From: Melampsora larici-populina 98AG31
Lineage: Eukaryota > Basidiomycota > Pucciniomycetes > Pucciniales > Melampsoraceae
Direction: 5' to 3'
Assembly (NCBI RefSeq): GCF_000204055.1
Contig: NW_006768771.1
Span: forward strand, 871,766 to 935,765
Length of the DNA: 64,000 nt
The position numbers were made by a program, and so were the translations under genes. Positions 1-11,167 of the stretch are shown here, piece by piece (position 1 is the stretch's first letter; every line of letters starts with the position of its first letter). The notes below the pieces were generated by a model. That model saw only the letters and a list, made by a program, of their open reading frames with translations, was not told the DNA's origin and searched no databases.

Positions 1-718
1 AAAAAAGTTCTTGCCATGTCGAAGCGGTCCTTGCCGCTATATGTGCGCTTTATAGCGCGCTATAGCGCTATATAAAGGAACACACTTTCAGAGTATAGCT
101 TCACTCCAAGTTGTAGTCATTTTGGCACATCAAGATTAGATACAAAAAAGTATTAAGCTGACATACTGAACGGTTTATATTTGAATTGATAAATAATCGA
201 TTCAGATTAGGAACTTCAAGATGACACATCACTTCATCTTGATCATTCAGTTTTGATGATGATGATGGTTGTTGTTGAATCAATTGAAAATAAGAAGTCA
301 GAAGTAGAACCTAAACTATTTTGAATATGAATTCTGAGAGTATGATTAGATTTGAAGTTATTTGAAGTATGACTACGAATTGAAGTAATGTGATTGGCTG
401 TTGATGATTATCTTGTTGAAGTAAGATTGATTGAAATTGATAAGTTTTGATTGGTTTTCCGTTTAAGATTTGTTTTAAAATCGAAATTGGTTCAGTTTGA
501 AGAGATCCACTGTGATCGGTTCTGATCGGTTCATACCTTTGTACCATTTCATTTTGCTCCGCTATATAGCGGAGTGACACCTCCTGGGCCGGGTTGCGCA
601 GCGATTGCTCCGCTATGAGAAAACTCAGCCGTGGAGTGCGGTGCGCTGGCTGCGCTATGTGTTTCGGAGCCCATAGTGCACGCGAAAACCGCTGCGATAT
701 CGCTCCGCAACCGCTATA
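1..718. other. AT-rich stretch with GC-palindromic CGCTATA motifs
   Basis: No gene is supported here. Short palindromes built on TAGCGCGCTATAGCGCTATA lie near positions 50-75, and GCTCCGCTATATAGCGGAG near 556. A CGCTATATA motif at 711-720 sits exactly where the reading frame of the neighbouring transposase fragment loses similarity. The palindromes may be the remains of a small inverted-repeat element inserted in that fragment, but I could not define both ends. Confidence 0.4.
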
Positions 719-1051
719 TATGGCGATGCGGTTCGGGTATTGGATGAAGGTCCCGGTCTGGCGCAGAAGACGTTCGGCCACCTTGTCAAGATATAACGTG
801 GGGTCATCCTCAAGCATCTCCTCAATGAAATCACGCTCGATGGTTGAAAGGATTGTCGGTGGGCCTCGTGGTTCATAGAATTGTGGATTGGAAAGCACTG
901 ATCGGGTTGTTTCATAAGGATGGCGCCATCGACTGAGAGATTGGCGGGAGATGTTGATATCCATACGATCGTTGATTGAACCAAGGTCTACTCCAGCAAG
1001 GGCAAGACGGACGGCGATGACTTTGATGTCAGCTGAATATTTCACGTACAT
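719..1051 (-). pseudogene. Tc1/mariner-like transposase N-terminal fragment
   Basis: The frame opens at ATG 1051 and gives about 105 residues resembling the paired helix-turn-helix DNA-binding part of Tc1/IS630-type transposases. The pattern is a first helix set (YSADIKVIAVRLALAG), a second HTH with SRQSLSRWR, then IERDFIEEMLEDDPTLYLDKVAERL, which is typical of the region before the catalytic domain. Similarity stops near 720, where palindromic CGCTATA sequence begins; no DDE catalytic domain follows. I call it a broken copy. The family assignment rests on motif order only. Confidence 0.55.
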
Positions 1052-2088
1052 CAGAAAACGAAAGATAAGTGATGTGATGGTAGAGGTTTAGGAGGAAGTA
1101 GGGACTCGTTGAGTGGTGAACTGGTAGGTATGTAAAGTGAAACTGTCACATGTGTGACATAACTGCTGATAATTGTGCCTGCTGGTTACAGATGTGTGGT
1201 TTTATATAAAAAGATAACAACATTTACCGTGTATAAAAAATTGTTTTTTTCTCAAGAAATGGAATACAATGCTTCAGAATCATTTGAGCAAAAAAAAACA
1301 GCTGATAAAAGTCACTTTTGAACTTATGCAAAAGCAAATACAAAAATTACAAAGCGCAGAAACCAAAAGCAAAGTCCAAGGTTCATAGGACCAGCTGTAC
1401 TTGTCTTCTTTGATGTAAAGCTTCAATCTAGCAATGCTTGGCCACATAAATCTGACCGCAAAACTCAAGCAGTTTGGAGTGGGAATTTCGGAAACCTGCA
1501 ATGTGTTTGATAGGGTCATCAACTTCCTTTCCTTACGTTTTGTGATGCCAAGCTATGGTGAAAGCTGAATTTTGAACTAGCGTGGAAAGGATGCAAAATC
1601 CATGTGATGGAGTAAGTTGTAGTCTTGAATCATGCATTCGTCTCAAGCTGATCTATGTAGTCTGTTACTCATTTTGAGTCTGGTCTTGGCAACTGATCTC
1701 TTGTCCAAAATGTTAAGGAGATATACAAAACCAAAACCTGATAAATGGCATTGAAGATTACTCAAGGAACTGAACCTTTGTTCTCAAATTTCAATTTCCT
1801 CTGCCCAAAGCCCAAGCCCAAACCCCTCTGTGTTGTTTCCCTCTGTTATAATGACAACAAAATCCCCTTCATAATTCATCAGAATCATTGTCAATGTCAA
1901 CAGGTGAATGCCCAACAGAATGAAGAATTTGAAATATCAGTAAGATATGATACAAGTTGCAACAACCAATATAGGCATGAATGAAAAAGATGACAAAACA
2001 GAACATGGTAAGATATAATTCATTTTGAATAGAAATTTTATAGATTTGATGTGTTTTTTATAAGATCATAAAAGGTTCACAAAAAAAG
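1052..2088. other. Intergenic, no gene recognised
   Basis: I see only short random frames and AT-rich sequence between the transposase fragment and the first MITE. No RNA gene or clear repeat was found. Confidence 0.5.
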
Positions 2089-2294
2089 CACCACCAACAT
2101 ATTTACCTCGGATTTTGTAATCCGAGGTATCCTTGGATGCAAAACCTCGGACAGAAGCTTCCCAAGGTTTTGATCCGAGGTAATTCTCAGGGCAAAAAAA
2201 TACCTCAGGCAAATACCTCGGACAAGGTTTGTCCAAGGATTTGCCTCCGATGATGCCTTGGATTTCTCAACCCGAGGCATCTATGCTGGCAGTG
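2089..2294. mobile_element. CACTG-type MITE, copy 1 (206 bp)
   Basis: Starts CACCACCAACATA and ends with the inverse of CACTGCCAGCATAG, flanked by AAG at 2086-2088 and 2295-2297. Terminal CACYG plus a 3-bp target duplication is the CACTA (CMC) superfamily signature. The interior is built from many forward and inverted CCTCGG motifs, like the subterminal repeats CACTA transposases bind. There is no coding capacity. A second copy of exactly 206 bp lies at 55065-55270 with its own CAA duplication. Compared with that copy, many CG dinucleotides here have become TG or CA. Confidence 0.85.
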
Positions 2295-2398
2295 AAGTGA
2301 TGAAGAGAGAAATGTGAAAAGGCTGATTCAAAAGAATTAATGTTGAGCAGAAGCTCTGACCTTTGTACTATCGCCCATGGTATATTTAATGTGATATT

Positions 2399-2604
2399 AG
2401 GGGGTTTCAAGTTAGGTTTTTTTTGCGTATTTTTACGCTACAACAACTTGCCCGTTGTTGTAAAATATGCGTAAATTTTTTACAGCGGGACACCTTTTTA
2501 GGTGTCCCGAATTCAAAATATGTTGTTTGACAAAGATTTTTTTTACAAAAAACTTGTCCGAATTTAAAAACATTACACAAAAAAAATTGAACTTGAAACC
2601 CCCT
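2399..2604. mobile_element. AGGG-family MITE (206 bp), ATT target duplication
   Basis: Both ends carry the inverted repeat AGGGGGTTTCAAGTT, flanked by ATT at 2396-2398 and 2605-2607. The centre has the palindrome CGGGACACC...GGTGTCCCG at 2486-2509. Termini, 3-bp AWT duplication and internal palindrome relate it to the elements at 39789-59723. No coding capacity. Confidence 0.8.
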
Positions 2605-2945
2605 ATTTGATTCCTTCTTTTCTAAAGTCTTCAGGAAAGCCTTCCGGATTCAGTATCAGAAAACTCCATTAATTGAGGAGTAGGTCCATATTGAGGCCAT
2701 TGAACTGTTACTCCCTTTGGGTTAGGGTCTGTAATTTTAAATCAACGAGTTTGAAAATCGGCATTTCCTCCAGAACTGAAGGCCTTTAAGGCGCTCAGAG
2801 TGTTCACACCTGCGTATGAACCTGGAACACAGTTACGAGCATGTACAAAGACGAGCTGATCAAATCTACATTATTTATGCTTTTGTTCCAAACTGAAGAA
2901 TTACGATTATAGTGCAGTTATCAAACTTTAAATTATAAGAGAAAA
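2605..2945. other. Intergenic / 3' flank of the cupredoxin gene
   Basis: No gene seen. It probably includes the 3' untranslated region of the minus-strand cupredoxin gene. Confidence 0.4.
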
Positions 2946-3989
2946 TTAGCTGAACAAAGCTGATGCGGCTATCATTGATAGTATAATGATGCTACAAGCT
3001 CGTGTATGAAGTCTAAATCCAAAAATTCCTTCAAAACTTGTTCTCCTAGCATTACTGGTCTGATCACCTAGAATAAACACGATCAAATATCAACCCAAGT
3101 CGCGATTGATGCAATGCCACTTCAATTGAATTTGTACATATTTACGTGGAGAACATTGATGGTATCCGGGCTTACCTGTGGTTTTAGATACACCCAGGGA
3201 TCCTTTATTTTCCTTTGCTGATGCCTGAAATGCAGAAAATGTTTGAGGGCCTACTTTGGCAGGGTTGATGGCTCCGACCATTCCCTAGAGTTCAACAACA
3301 AAAAAAACATCATATAAATTAGATACAAATCATTTTTTTGAAGGTATGAGGTACTAGCTGATTTGTAACTCACCGGATTACAGTGTTTTGGTATATCACA
3401 GAAGAACCATAGTGGGGTATTAACTTTGATTCGGATTACAAATTTAGGTAACTTTGAATCAGGCGTGTTAGGTCTGATTGAAGTTTGAAATAGAATCATT
3501 TCAGTATCCTCTTCTTATCAAACTCATCAAGAGTACATCACTCAAATACTTACTTTACAGGTACAAGACCTGAACTAAATCCCTCACCGCCTGATCCAAA
3601 AGTGGCAGGTTTACAAGGAGATTCAAATAATGCTTGTGTGACTGTATGTGCTCCAGGCTATATATATTTAAATCAAATCATGATCATGAATAAAAATTAA
3701 TTAATTTTCATTCCAATGTAGCTAATGCCAATTGATTTGTAAATATTAGAGAATATTTTACCTTGAAGACAAAAGTCACAGTGTCCCCTATCTTAGCCTC
3801 TACAACGTTAGGTGTAAATAAGTCGCCTCCAGTTGGGCTTCCTACTTGCACAACGTGATTTTGAGCCGATTTGGTGGTGTTGGCTGCTGTAAAAACGACC
3901 TCCTTGGGGGGTGATTGCGGTGCCGCAAAATTGACGCTCATCATAGGGAAGATCATGAACGATATCCTTACGGCATTGCGAAACATCAT
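2946..3989 (-). CDS. Secreted cupredoxin-fold protein with GPI-type tail
   Basis: Five exons (3989-3762, 3657-3559, 3508-3374, 3284-3176, 3067-2946) join in phase to a 230-aa protein. It starts with a signal peptide (MMFRNAVRISFMIFPMMSV, cut near AAPQSPP). One cupredoxin domain follows, with strand motifs VVQVG and KIGDTVTFVFK. All four type-1 copper ligands are visible: His in GAHTVTQ, Cys in WFFC, His in PKHC and Met in GMVGAIN. After a short Ser/Thr/Lys linker the last exon ends in a hydrophobic tail (SIIILSMIAASALFS), as in GPI-anchored proteins. Fungal proteins of this layout are cell-surface or extracellular copper-binding proteins of poorly known function. Exons 2-5 are short; the last 3' splice site was chosen because it alone gives the hydrophobic tail. 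Fold and copper site are well supported; the GPI anchor is inference. Confidence 0.85.
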
Positions 3990-4967
3990 AGATTACTGAG
4001 ATACAAAATACGACTTGCTTACGTGCGCAGAGTGCAACGATTCCTGATCGCACAAGGTGATGATTAAGGGAAAGAAAAGGTAAAAAACAAAGCTTGGGTC
4101 GATAGGAAGGTTGATGAGGTATTCAAAGAATTTAATGAGTGTTATAATTGGACGAATAGTGCTCATTCAGTTTGATTGCACACAAATCACGGTATCTAAG
4201 TACCTTGGGTTTCACAAGCAACACGCTCGTGATAAGCCAATCAGCGAGTCTCGACAGCCACCGACACCTGCATGTGATGATTTTGGTGAACTTTTGCTGG
4301 CATCCATAGGTGATGTTGAACGGATCTTTGAGGTTCAAATGAATTTCGTGACTACCTGTAGGATCTCACTCTAATGTATATTTATTCATGGAAACCAGTG
4401 AGAGATTTCATATGTTGGACATGAAGGGGAACCAATGGGGGATATATACGCTCCTATATGAGCAAAAATTCATCCATCCATTGCACCAAACTGGTGCGAT
4501 ATTGAAATACTTTCACATCCAGCACAAAAACATGGTGTGCCACCTCGAAGAGAAAAGTGTAGCGAGGCCGCCAAGTAGGTACAACACTTCTATACTCCAC
4601 AGAAGATCATGACAACTTGACTATACCGCATAGTTGAGTCAGAAGCCTTGTTTCTTGGGATCTTTGGTCGACTCATATAACTGATGATCAACCTCTTGAA
4701 CATCTGCTGAGGTGGAAATCAAATGTCCTTTGTGAGTGCGACATGTAGATCAAAAGGTGGTGCATGCATGCACTTTCGTGTAGCGCCGGCCTATGCATGT
4801 CGGGCCTGCTGGCTACTTCCTCTGGACGGCATCCTCCATGGATCTCCTCCTCGCCATTCTTTTGGCTGTGATCACACACAATCCTCAATTTGCTGAAAGC
4901 TCTGATTAAAAACCGCACTCATCGATTCGATAGTCTTAAGCTGTTGTGATATTCACAGTGTCATCAA
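3990..4967. other. Divergent intergenic region
   Basis: Lies between the minus-strand cupredoxin gene and the plus-strand methyltransferase gene, so it should hold both promoters. I see no clear TATA box and no supported gene. Confidence 0.4.
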
Positions 4968-6140
4968 ATGAAGTCGTCTGACATCCAGCAACTTTCTCAA
5001 CCATTGCCGTCTCATCGGACGAAGCATCTCAAGCACTTACAGTATAACCTCTGGCCACCAGTTCTCAAGCCTTCGTACAACTCCGTCCAGTCACCCACGG
5101 TTCACATTTCACTTCTTCAAAATGATAACTGCGGCTTGTCGACTGGCTCAACCCTATGGCTAGGTGCTCAAGTTGAGTGAATGTTTTTGTTTGATGTTGA
5201 CACACCGCTACGCGAAGCATAGATTTAAGCCCAATCTTCAATCCCCAGAGCCGAAGGTCAATGTGAACTGCTGATCAAGGGTGTCGGTGTACTGACATTG
5301 AGATTTGATGTGTATGCTCGAATCCAGGTGCTGTCCGCCTATCTTTTGTCGCATGTGCCAAGCCGGACAACGAGGAAATGTCAATCCAGATGTGCTATAG
5401 AGATTGGAGCAGGAACAGGTATGATGCAGGCTTGAACTACTTAAAACAGATTTGTCACTTGTAATTTCTGACATGAAATCTTTTTCATTGCAATAACCTC
5501 TTGATCACCAGGTTTGATGTCGATTACTCTATCCGCCCTTGGGTACCACGTCCTGGCCACTGATATCGAGCCCTCGTTGACATCGATTTTGATGCCAAAC
5601 GTCAAGGGATGGGTATCAAGCAGCAGCGCTGAGAGTGGGCCACTGTGCGTCGGCCGACTGGACTGGAACCTTCCAATCAATTACCGCACAATTCAATCAT
5701 GTCTAAACTCTACCCTCGAACCTGGATACCTTCAAGATGTCCTTATTGACCTAAATCAAGATGATGATGAAAATGATCAAGACATAGGGCTTGAAAGCAA
5801 GATTGAATTTGATTTGATCGTCACAACCGATACCGTCTACACCTCCGAGCTTTTAAGACCACTACTCATGACTCTCAAAAACCTATCAGACTCATCAACT
5901 CGACCTCCACCTATCTATCTTGCTCTCGAGCGGCGGGATCCGGCTCTAGTAGAAAGTTTCTTCAAGATGGCAGATCAGTTGAATTTCAAGGCTGATCGGA
6001 TTGATCATAGCAGCCTGGTCAAACTCACTGAACAAATGGGGTGGGAATTGGATGATTGGGAAGGGGTTGAGGTGTGGAAGTTGCGTCAGAGAGTTCAAAA
6101 ACTCAAAGCTAGACACGTCTCTGGGACCACACCAAAATAA
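4968..6140 (+). CDS. METTL21-like protein lysine methyltransferase (Methyltransf_16)
   Basis: Exons 4968-5171, 5328-5418 and 5512-6140 encode 307 aa. The seven-beta-strand methyltransferase core is complete. The pre-motif GSTLWLGAQVLSAYLL spans the first intron, motif I is AIEIGAGTGLMS and spans the second, and motif II is LATDIEP. A post-II stretch DLIVTTDTVYTSELLRPLL matches the DxxY-type acceptor region of this family, and YLALERRD follows. Family members methylate lysines on translation elongation factors, chaperones and similar proteins using S-adenosylmethionine in the cytosol; the substrate here cannot be read from sequence. An acidic insert (QDDDENDQD) lies before the DLIV motif. The first 5' splice site is GTTGAGT, not GTRAGT, and recurs in two other genes of this window. 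The first ATG in the exon was used as start; the N-terminal 45 residues are not recognisable. Confidence 0.82.
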
Positions 6141-7580
6141 AATATCTTTGGTTGATGAGTTAAAGAGATAGATGAGTAAAGTGCAAAATTGCTTGCACAC
6201 CTTTCCCAATTGTTGTCTGACTACCAATAATTTGTTGAGCTATTTGTTGTTCTGGCAGCAAAAACCAAGCATGGCTATTTCTCCTTGAATTTACTGCTAG
6301 AGAATATCTTCCATCATAATAAGATGTTTGTAATCATGAACTCCAATTACGATATTTGCAAGCTGCATCATACCCCACTTCAAGAGAAAATATATAAAGG
6401 TCCTGTATGATGTATACTTTTCATTTACCAACCGTTTTTGTAGCACCACTCTTCACTGCATACCTCATTATTGTACTCGCAACCCCCATAACTCAATGCC
6501 GGTCAAATTCATTTGTTGCTTGAGATTCTTTCGAAGATGAAAAACAGCGCAGACATCATATGAACTACATTGGTGCTTTATGGCCCCTTTAAGAGTAATG
6601 TCAGGGCAGGATCTCATACTTCACACACACGATTCAATACCAACCACTCAGCTTACTCTAACATCACTTTGGTCAGGTTGTGTTCAGAGATTTTACCAGA
6701 CATGTGTTTTGGTACTCCACCCACACCATTTGTCTCCATTATCACATCTATTGTATCTCCCTTATTGAGGTACTTCTGGACTTTGAAGTGTAACCCTTAC
6801 ATAAACCACATCTCTGCTGTCCTTTTCATATCTTCTTTGGTTTCTTATGGTAGATAGTTGTTTTGGGCTTTCAACTATCTCCATTTTATTGTGTTAGAAA
6901 CATCTAGTTTCTTTTTCTGCACGTCAGGTAAGAACCAAGATATCTTGAGCTTATCGAAACTCAGATCATTTATTTTCCTTGCCCTTTATGATATTGATGA
7001 GATTAACTTGTGGCAAAATCTGCAACCTTGATGAATTTCTGTTCATGAGAGAGTGCAATCACACATCTTGATTCTGACCTCTAGGCCGTTCTTGAGGCCA
7101 GGTGTTCCAGAGTCCAGAGTCAGACTCCTCTTCTGCGTTGTACATATGTACATCAATACTAAACTTGAGAACTGTAATAAAAGAACACGGTCGGAACAAT
7201 CGGCGGCATATGCAGTACAAGTATAAGGCTACAGTCTAATAGCAAGAGCTGTATGATGACCCCATTCAAAAATCAATGAAGTCATCGGGTGAGCTGTGGT
7301 GTTACTGCTGCGATCGATCCGAGAAATATATCTTGGAAGAGTTTAAAAAGCAAAGACCTGTTTACCGATCATAATTACCAACTCACTCCAAACCACTATC
7401 TCCACGGAAAGAAACACTTGACTTCTTCTGATTGGGGTTTGATTATCATCATACCTAGTCAGTTTACTTCTTTCCTATCATCCCAGCTATGTCGGTCCAA
7501 TCCCATCACACACACATCCATCACTGGCTTCCGATCATCCTCACAGGTCTCCCTCTGCCACACGTAGTGCGAGTCGAGCG
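6141..7580. other. Intergenic, promoter region of GND1
   Basis: No gene supported; frames here are short and random. The last 100-200 bp are pyrimidine-rich (CTCTTTC, TCATCACACAC), as expected just upstream of a highly expressed fungal gene. Confidence 0.4.
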
Positions 7581-9788
7581 ATGTCCGAATCGGCTAACGG
7601 GACTCTCTCTTCTCTTTCTACCTCTAGACCTATCACTCAGCGTATATCTCAACTCACTTCCCACTTGACTAACTCCATTCGAGATACTATCAATATGTCG
7701 GTCTATCTTCATTTACTTAATCTCAAAGCAAACAGCTTACTGACTCGATCTTGTATCCACTCAGGTCTCCAAAGGGTGATATCGGTCTCATTGGCTTGGC
7801 GTGAGTAGGACTGAATTCACCTTTGTACATGACTTTGTCACTGACGTGGTTGCATTCGTATTTTTTACAGCGTCATGGGTAAGTCAACAGGTCACTCGAA
7901 TCGATGTGTACTTGTCAAGTGTCATACTTATCCGTTCGGCCTGTGCTTCCTTTTTGGCAGGCTGTAATTTGATCATGAACATGGTATGTCAGGATATTTT
8001 CATTCATACCCTCATTTCAGCCAGCTGACGTTTGTTTATAAATTGCAGAATGACAAGGGTTTTACTGTCGTGGCCTACAATCGTACAGTCTCTAAAGTTG
8101 ACGAGTTCCTAGCAGACCAAGCTAAGGGCTCCAACGTAATTGGAGCTCACTCCGTCGAAGAACTTTGCTCAAATCTCAAGACACCCAGGCGAATCATCCT
8201 CTTAGTCAAGGCCGGTGCGGCTGTTGATGCTTTCATCGAACAACTTTTGCCTCATCTCGAAAAGGGTGACATCATCATCGATGGTGGTAACTCTCTCTAC
8301 ACCGACTCGACTCGCCGTTGCAAAGAGTTAGAGGCCAAGGGTCTATTCTTCGTTGGATCGGGTGTTTCCGGTGGTGAAGAGGGCGCTAGATACGGACCTT
8401 CGCTCAGTGAGATGCTGTTTCTGATATTTCCATCTCAGTCCGTGACCAATCTCTCAATGTCTTGAACTTCCTTCAGTGCCCGGTGGTTCCGAAGGCGCAT
8501 GGCCGCACATCAAGGAGATTTTCCAAAAGACTGCTGCTCAATCCGAAGGTGAACCCTGCTGTGATTGGGTCGGTCAAGAAGGAGCCGGACATTACGTCAA
8601 GATGGTCCACAATGGTATCGAAGTACGCATTTTGTTTCTTTGTTGATTTTAGAAGACCGTGTATTGAAGCATGATTTCTGAACAGTACGGTGACATGCAA
8701 TTGATTTGCGAGGCGTATGATATCTTGAAGCGCGGTCTTGGTCTCTCGGAGGCTGAGATCGGAGACATTTTCACCACTTGGAACAAGGGTGTCCTTGACT
8801 CCTTCCTCATGGAGATCACTCGTGATATCCTTAAATTCAATGATACCGACGGTACTCCACTTGTGACCAAAATCCTTGACCAAGCTGGCCAAAAAGGAAC
8901 CGGCAAGTGGACTGCTATCAACGCTCTCGACCTTGGTATGCCTTTGACCCTCATCGGGGAAGCAGTGTTTGCTCGATGCCTCTCGGGTATCAAATCGGAA
9001 AGAGTAAAGGCTAGCAAGTTGCTAGGAGGTCCCCAAATTGAGCCCTTCAAAGGAGACAAAAAGCAATTCATTGATGATTTGGAGCAAGCGATGTATGCTA
9101 GTAAATTGATATCTTACGCTCAAGGATTCATGTTGATGCGCGAAGCTGCAAAAGAGTATGGCTGGACCTTGAACTAGTGAGTTATATCGGTTACTTTCGC
9201 GAAACCAACTTGAGCTGATGAGATCTTCTGTAGCCCCTCGATCGCTTTGATGTGGCGTGGTGGATGTATCATTCGATCAGTCTTTTTGGCCGAAGTCAGT
9301 ATCTCATCTTATTGATTTATTGTCATCTCCATGTCTAATCACTTTTTGCCAATGCTGTCCAGATCACCAAAGCTTTCAAGGCTGAGCCAGATCTTCAAAA
9401 CTTGTTGTTTAACGATTTCTTCAACCAAGCAATCCACAAAGCGCAACCAGGATGGCGTCGAATCATCGCTCAAACCTCACTCTGGGGCATCCCCACTCCT
9501 GCTTTTTCCACCGCACTAGCTTTCTTTGATGGATACAGATCTGAGAGACTTCCTGCTAGCTTGTTGCAAGCTCAGCGAGATTACTTTGGTGCCCATACCT
9601 TCAGAATCTTACCGGAACACGCCAGTGATAAATACCCTGAAGGCAAAGATCACCATGGTCAGTTTTTTTGCGCTGATTCTCTATTGTCCCTTGATAATAT
9701 CCGCTCATTGGCTCGTGTTTCTATTCCGCGTTTAGTGAACTGGACTGGCCGAGGTGGAAACATTTCAGCAACTACCTATGGAGCTTAA
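7581..9788 (+). CDS. GND1: 6-phosphogluconate dehydrogenase, decarboxylating
   Basis: Ten exons (7581-7696, 7765-7800, 7871-7878, 7961-7983, 8049-8406, 8477-8622, 8686-9176, 9234-9294, 9363-9657, 9736-9788) join in phase. The enzyme oxidises 6-phosphogluconate to ribulose-5-phosphate, CO2 and NADPH in the cytosolic pentose phosphate pathway. Landmarks are the NADP-binding loop GLIGLAVMG, IIDGGNS, the active-site stretch [32 protein letters not shown] with the catalytic Lys, [13 protein letters not shown], and the C-terminal [11 protein letters not shown]. From GDIGLIG onward the length (about 490 aa) matches the family. A 38-aa Ser/Thr/Arg-rich extension results if the ATG at 7581 is used; splicing AT|GTCGGT also rebuilds a Met at the usual start, so the true start is open. 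Exon 3 is only 8 nt. The loop after GLAVMG has Cys where Gln is usual (GCNLI). Confidence 0.93.
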
Positions 9789-11061
9789 ATTATTTTTGTA
9801 TTGTAACCTCAGGCACAAAATTGTAACTCAACAAGCCTTTTTTATCTAAATGTGTGATGCTGTCCACCTCGAATAAGTAAGGCATTCGAAGTCTCGACTT
9901 CCAAACATTGGGCTATCCTTATCCGCAAAAGCAGATCTCGACATATTTTCCTCTCGTCGATTGATCGGTCATATCATAGGTGCAAGGGACGTGATATTCG
10001 TTCCGATGTTCTAGAATTCAAACAGGAAACAGTGCAGTGCAATGTAATATAAAGAATGTTACATTTATGAATTCCTTCACATAAAGCCATTACCGTTCCC
10101 GGCCACTGGGCTGAGGGGTTGATCTTGGTACCTTGTGTATCTGGTAACTAGATACTTCAAGTGTGGTAGCGGTAGGGAAGCACGTAAAACCAACTACGCA
10201 ACTAAAAGCGCGTCTATCTCATGGTGGCAAGTCCTGGTAAGGGGTATCTCCAAAACACGGCTCTTATTTTGTGTCTATCTCTTGATCATCTTTTGTGACA
10301 CTGTCGGTGCCTTGTACCACTGATAAGTCTTGCCTCGCTATTTCCCCATGTGAGCTCATATCCACTTCTCGTCAACAAATAATCAAACTTTAAACACGAT
10401 GAGATCTTAGATTATCATCGTCATCATTTGGATTTTTCTAATATCTTTTGATGAGGGTTAGATCGACAGATCGATTAGAAGTTGGACGAAGTAAATCTCA
10501 AATTTCCAAAGGCTGCAAACTTTTCATGGTTGATAAGTAAGTAAGCTTTTGGTTTTGAACATTGGACTTTTGATGCAAAAGATGGGGCATGTAGAATGAT
10601 TTGAAGTACTTCATAAATTCACACTTGAGTAAAATTGGATATGATTTTGTATGAAATCAGAAGCTAGCAATCATTTTCCATTCACATTGTTTCTAAATTA
10701 TGTTGGGTGCAGATGTTTTACCTCGGTGTACCACCAAGCTTTCTGGCACCACTTTGCACCTATGACCGGAGGGACAACGTTACTTTGCTCATGTAGAATA
10801 TTGGAAGTGTTTGTGAACAGCCACATGATTCATGAGGGTGGGCATATCTAGTCATTTTGTCAACTATATGCGGGGTATCACAAATGGATACTTTCAACAT
10901 TGGGTCTCTTCAATATTTGGCCTAATTTCATGATAAGTATACCTTTGATTGATCTGCATCAAGTGAATGGACATCCAGCAATGATAATAGATATGTCTGA
11001 ACAGCTCAGTATAGAGGTCTACGATGAAGTCGAGTACCCATAACTCGGAGATTTGTCACGT
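9789..11061. other. Intergenic, no gene recognised
   Basis: AT-rich sequence between GND1 and the tRNA gene. Short frames only; nothing I can support. Confidence 0.5.
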
Positions 11062-11167
11062 GACAGGATGGCCGAGTGGTTAAGGCGGCAGTTTTGAATG
11101 ATTTCCACCTGTGAAATACATTAGCTGCTTCACTTTGTGAGCGTGAGTTCAAACCTCACTCCTGTCG
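11062..11167 (+). tRNA. tRNA-Ser(UGA) with an intron
   Basis: The acceptor arms GACAGGA and TCCTGTC pair fully and are followed by discriminator G, as in serine tRNAs. The D arm carries GGCCGAGTGGTTAAGGC (A box), and the T arm GTGAGTTCAAACCTCAC (B box). A long variable arm (CTTCACTTTGTGAGC) marks a class II tRNA. Anticodon loop TTTGAA reads UGA. About 24 nt after position 37 (roughly 11100-11123) do not fit the cloverleaf and form an intron; without it the tRNA is 82 nt. A T run (GTTTTT) right after 11167 is the pol III stop. Confidence 0.85.
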
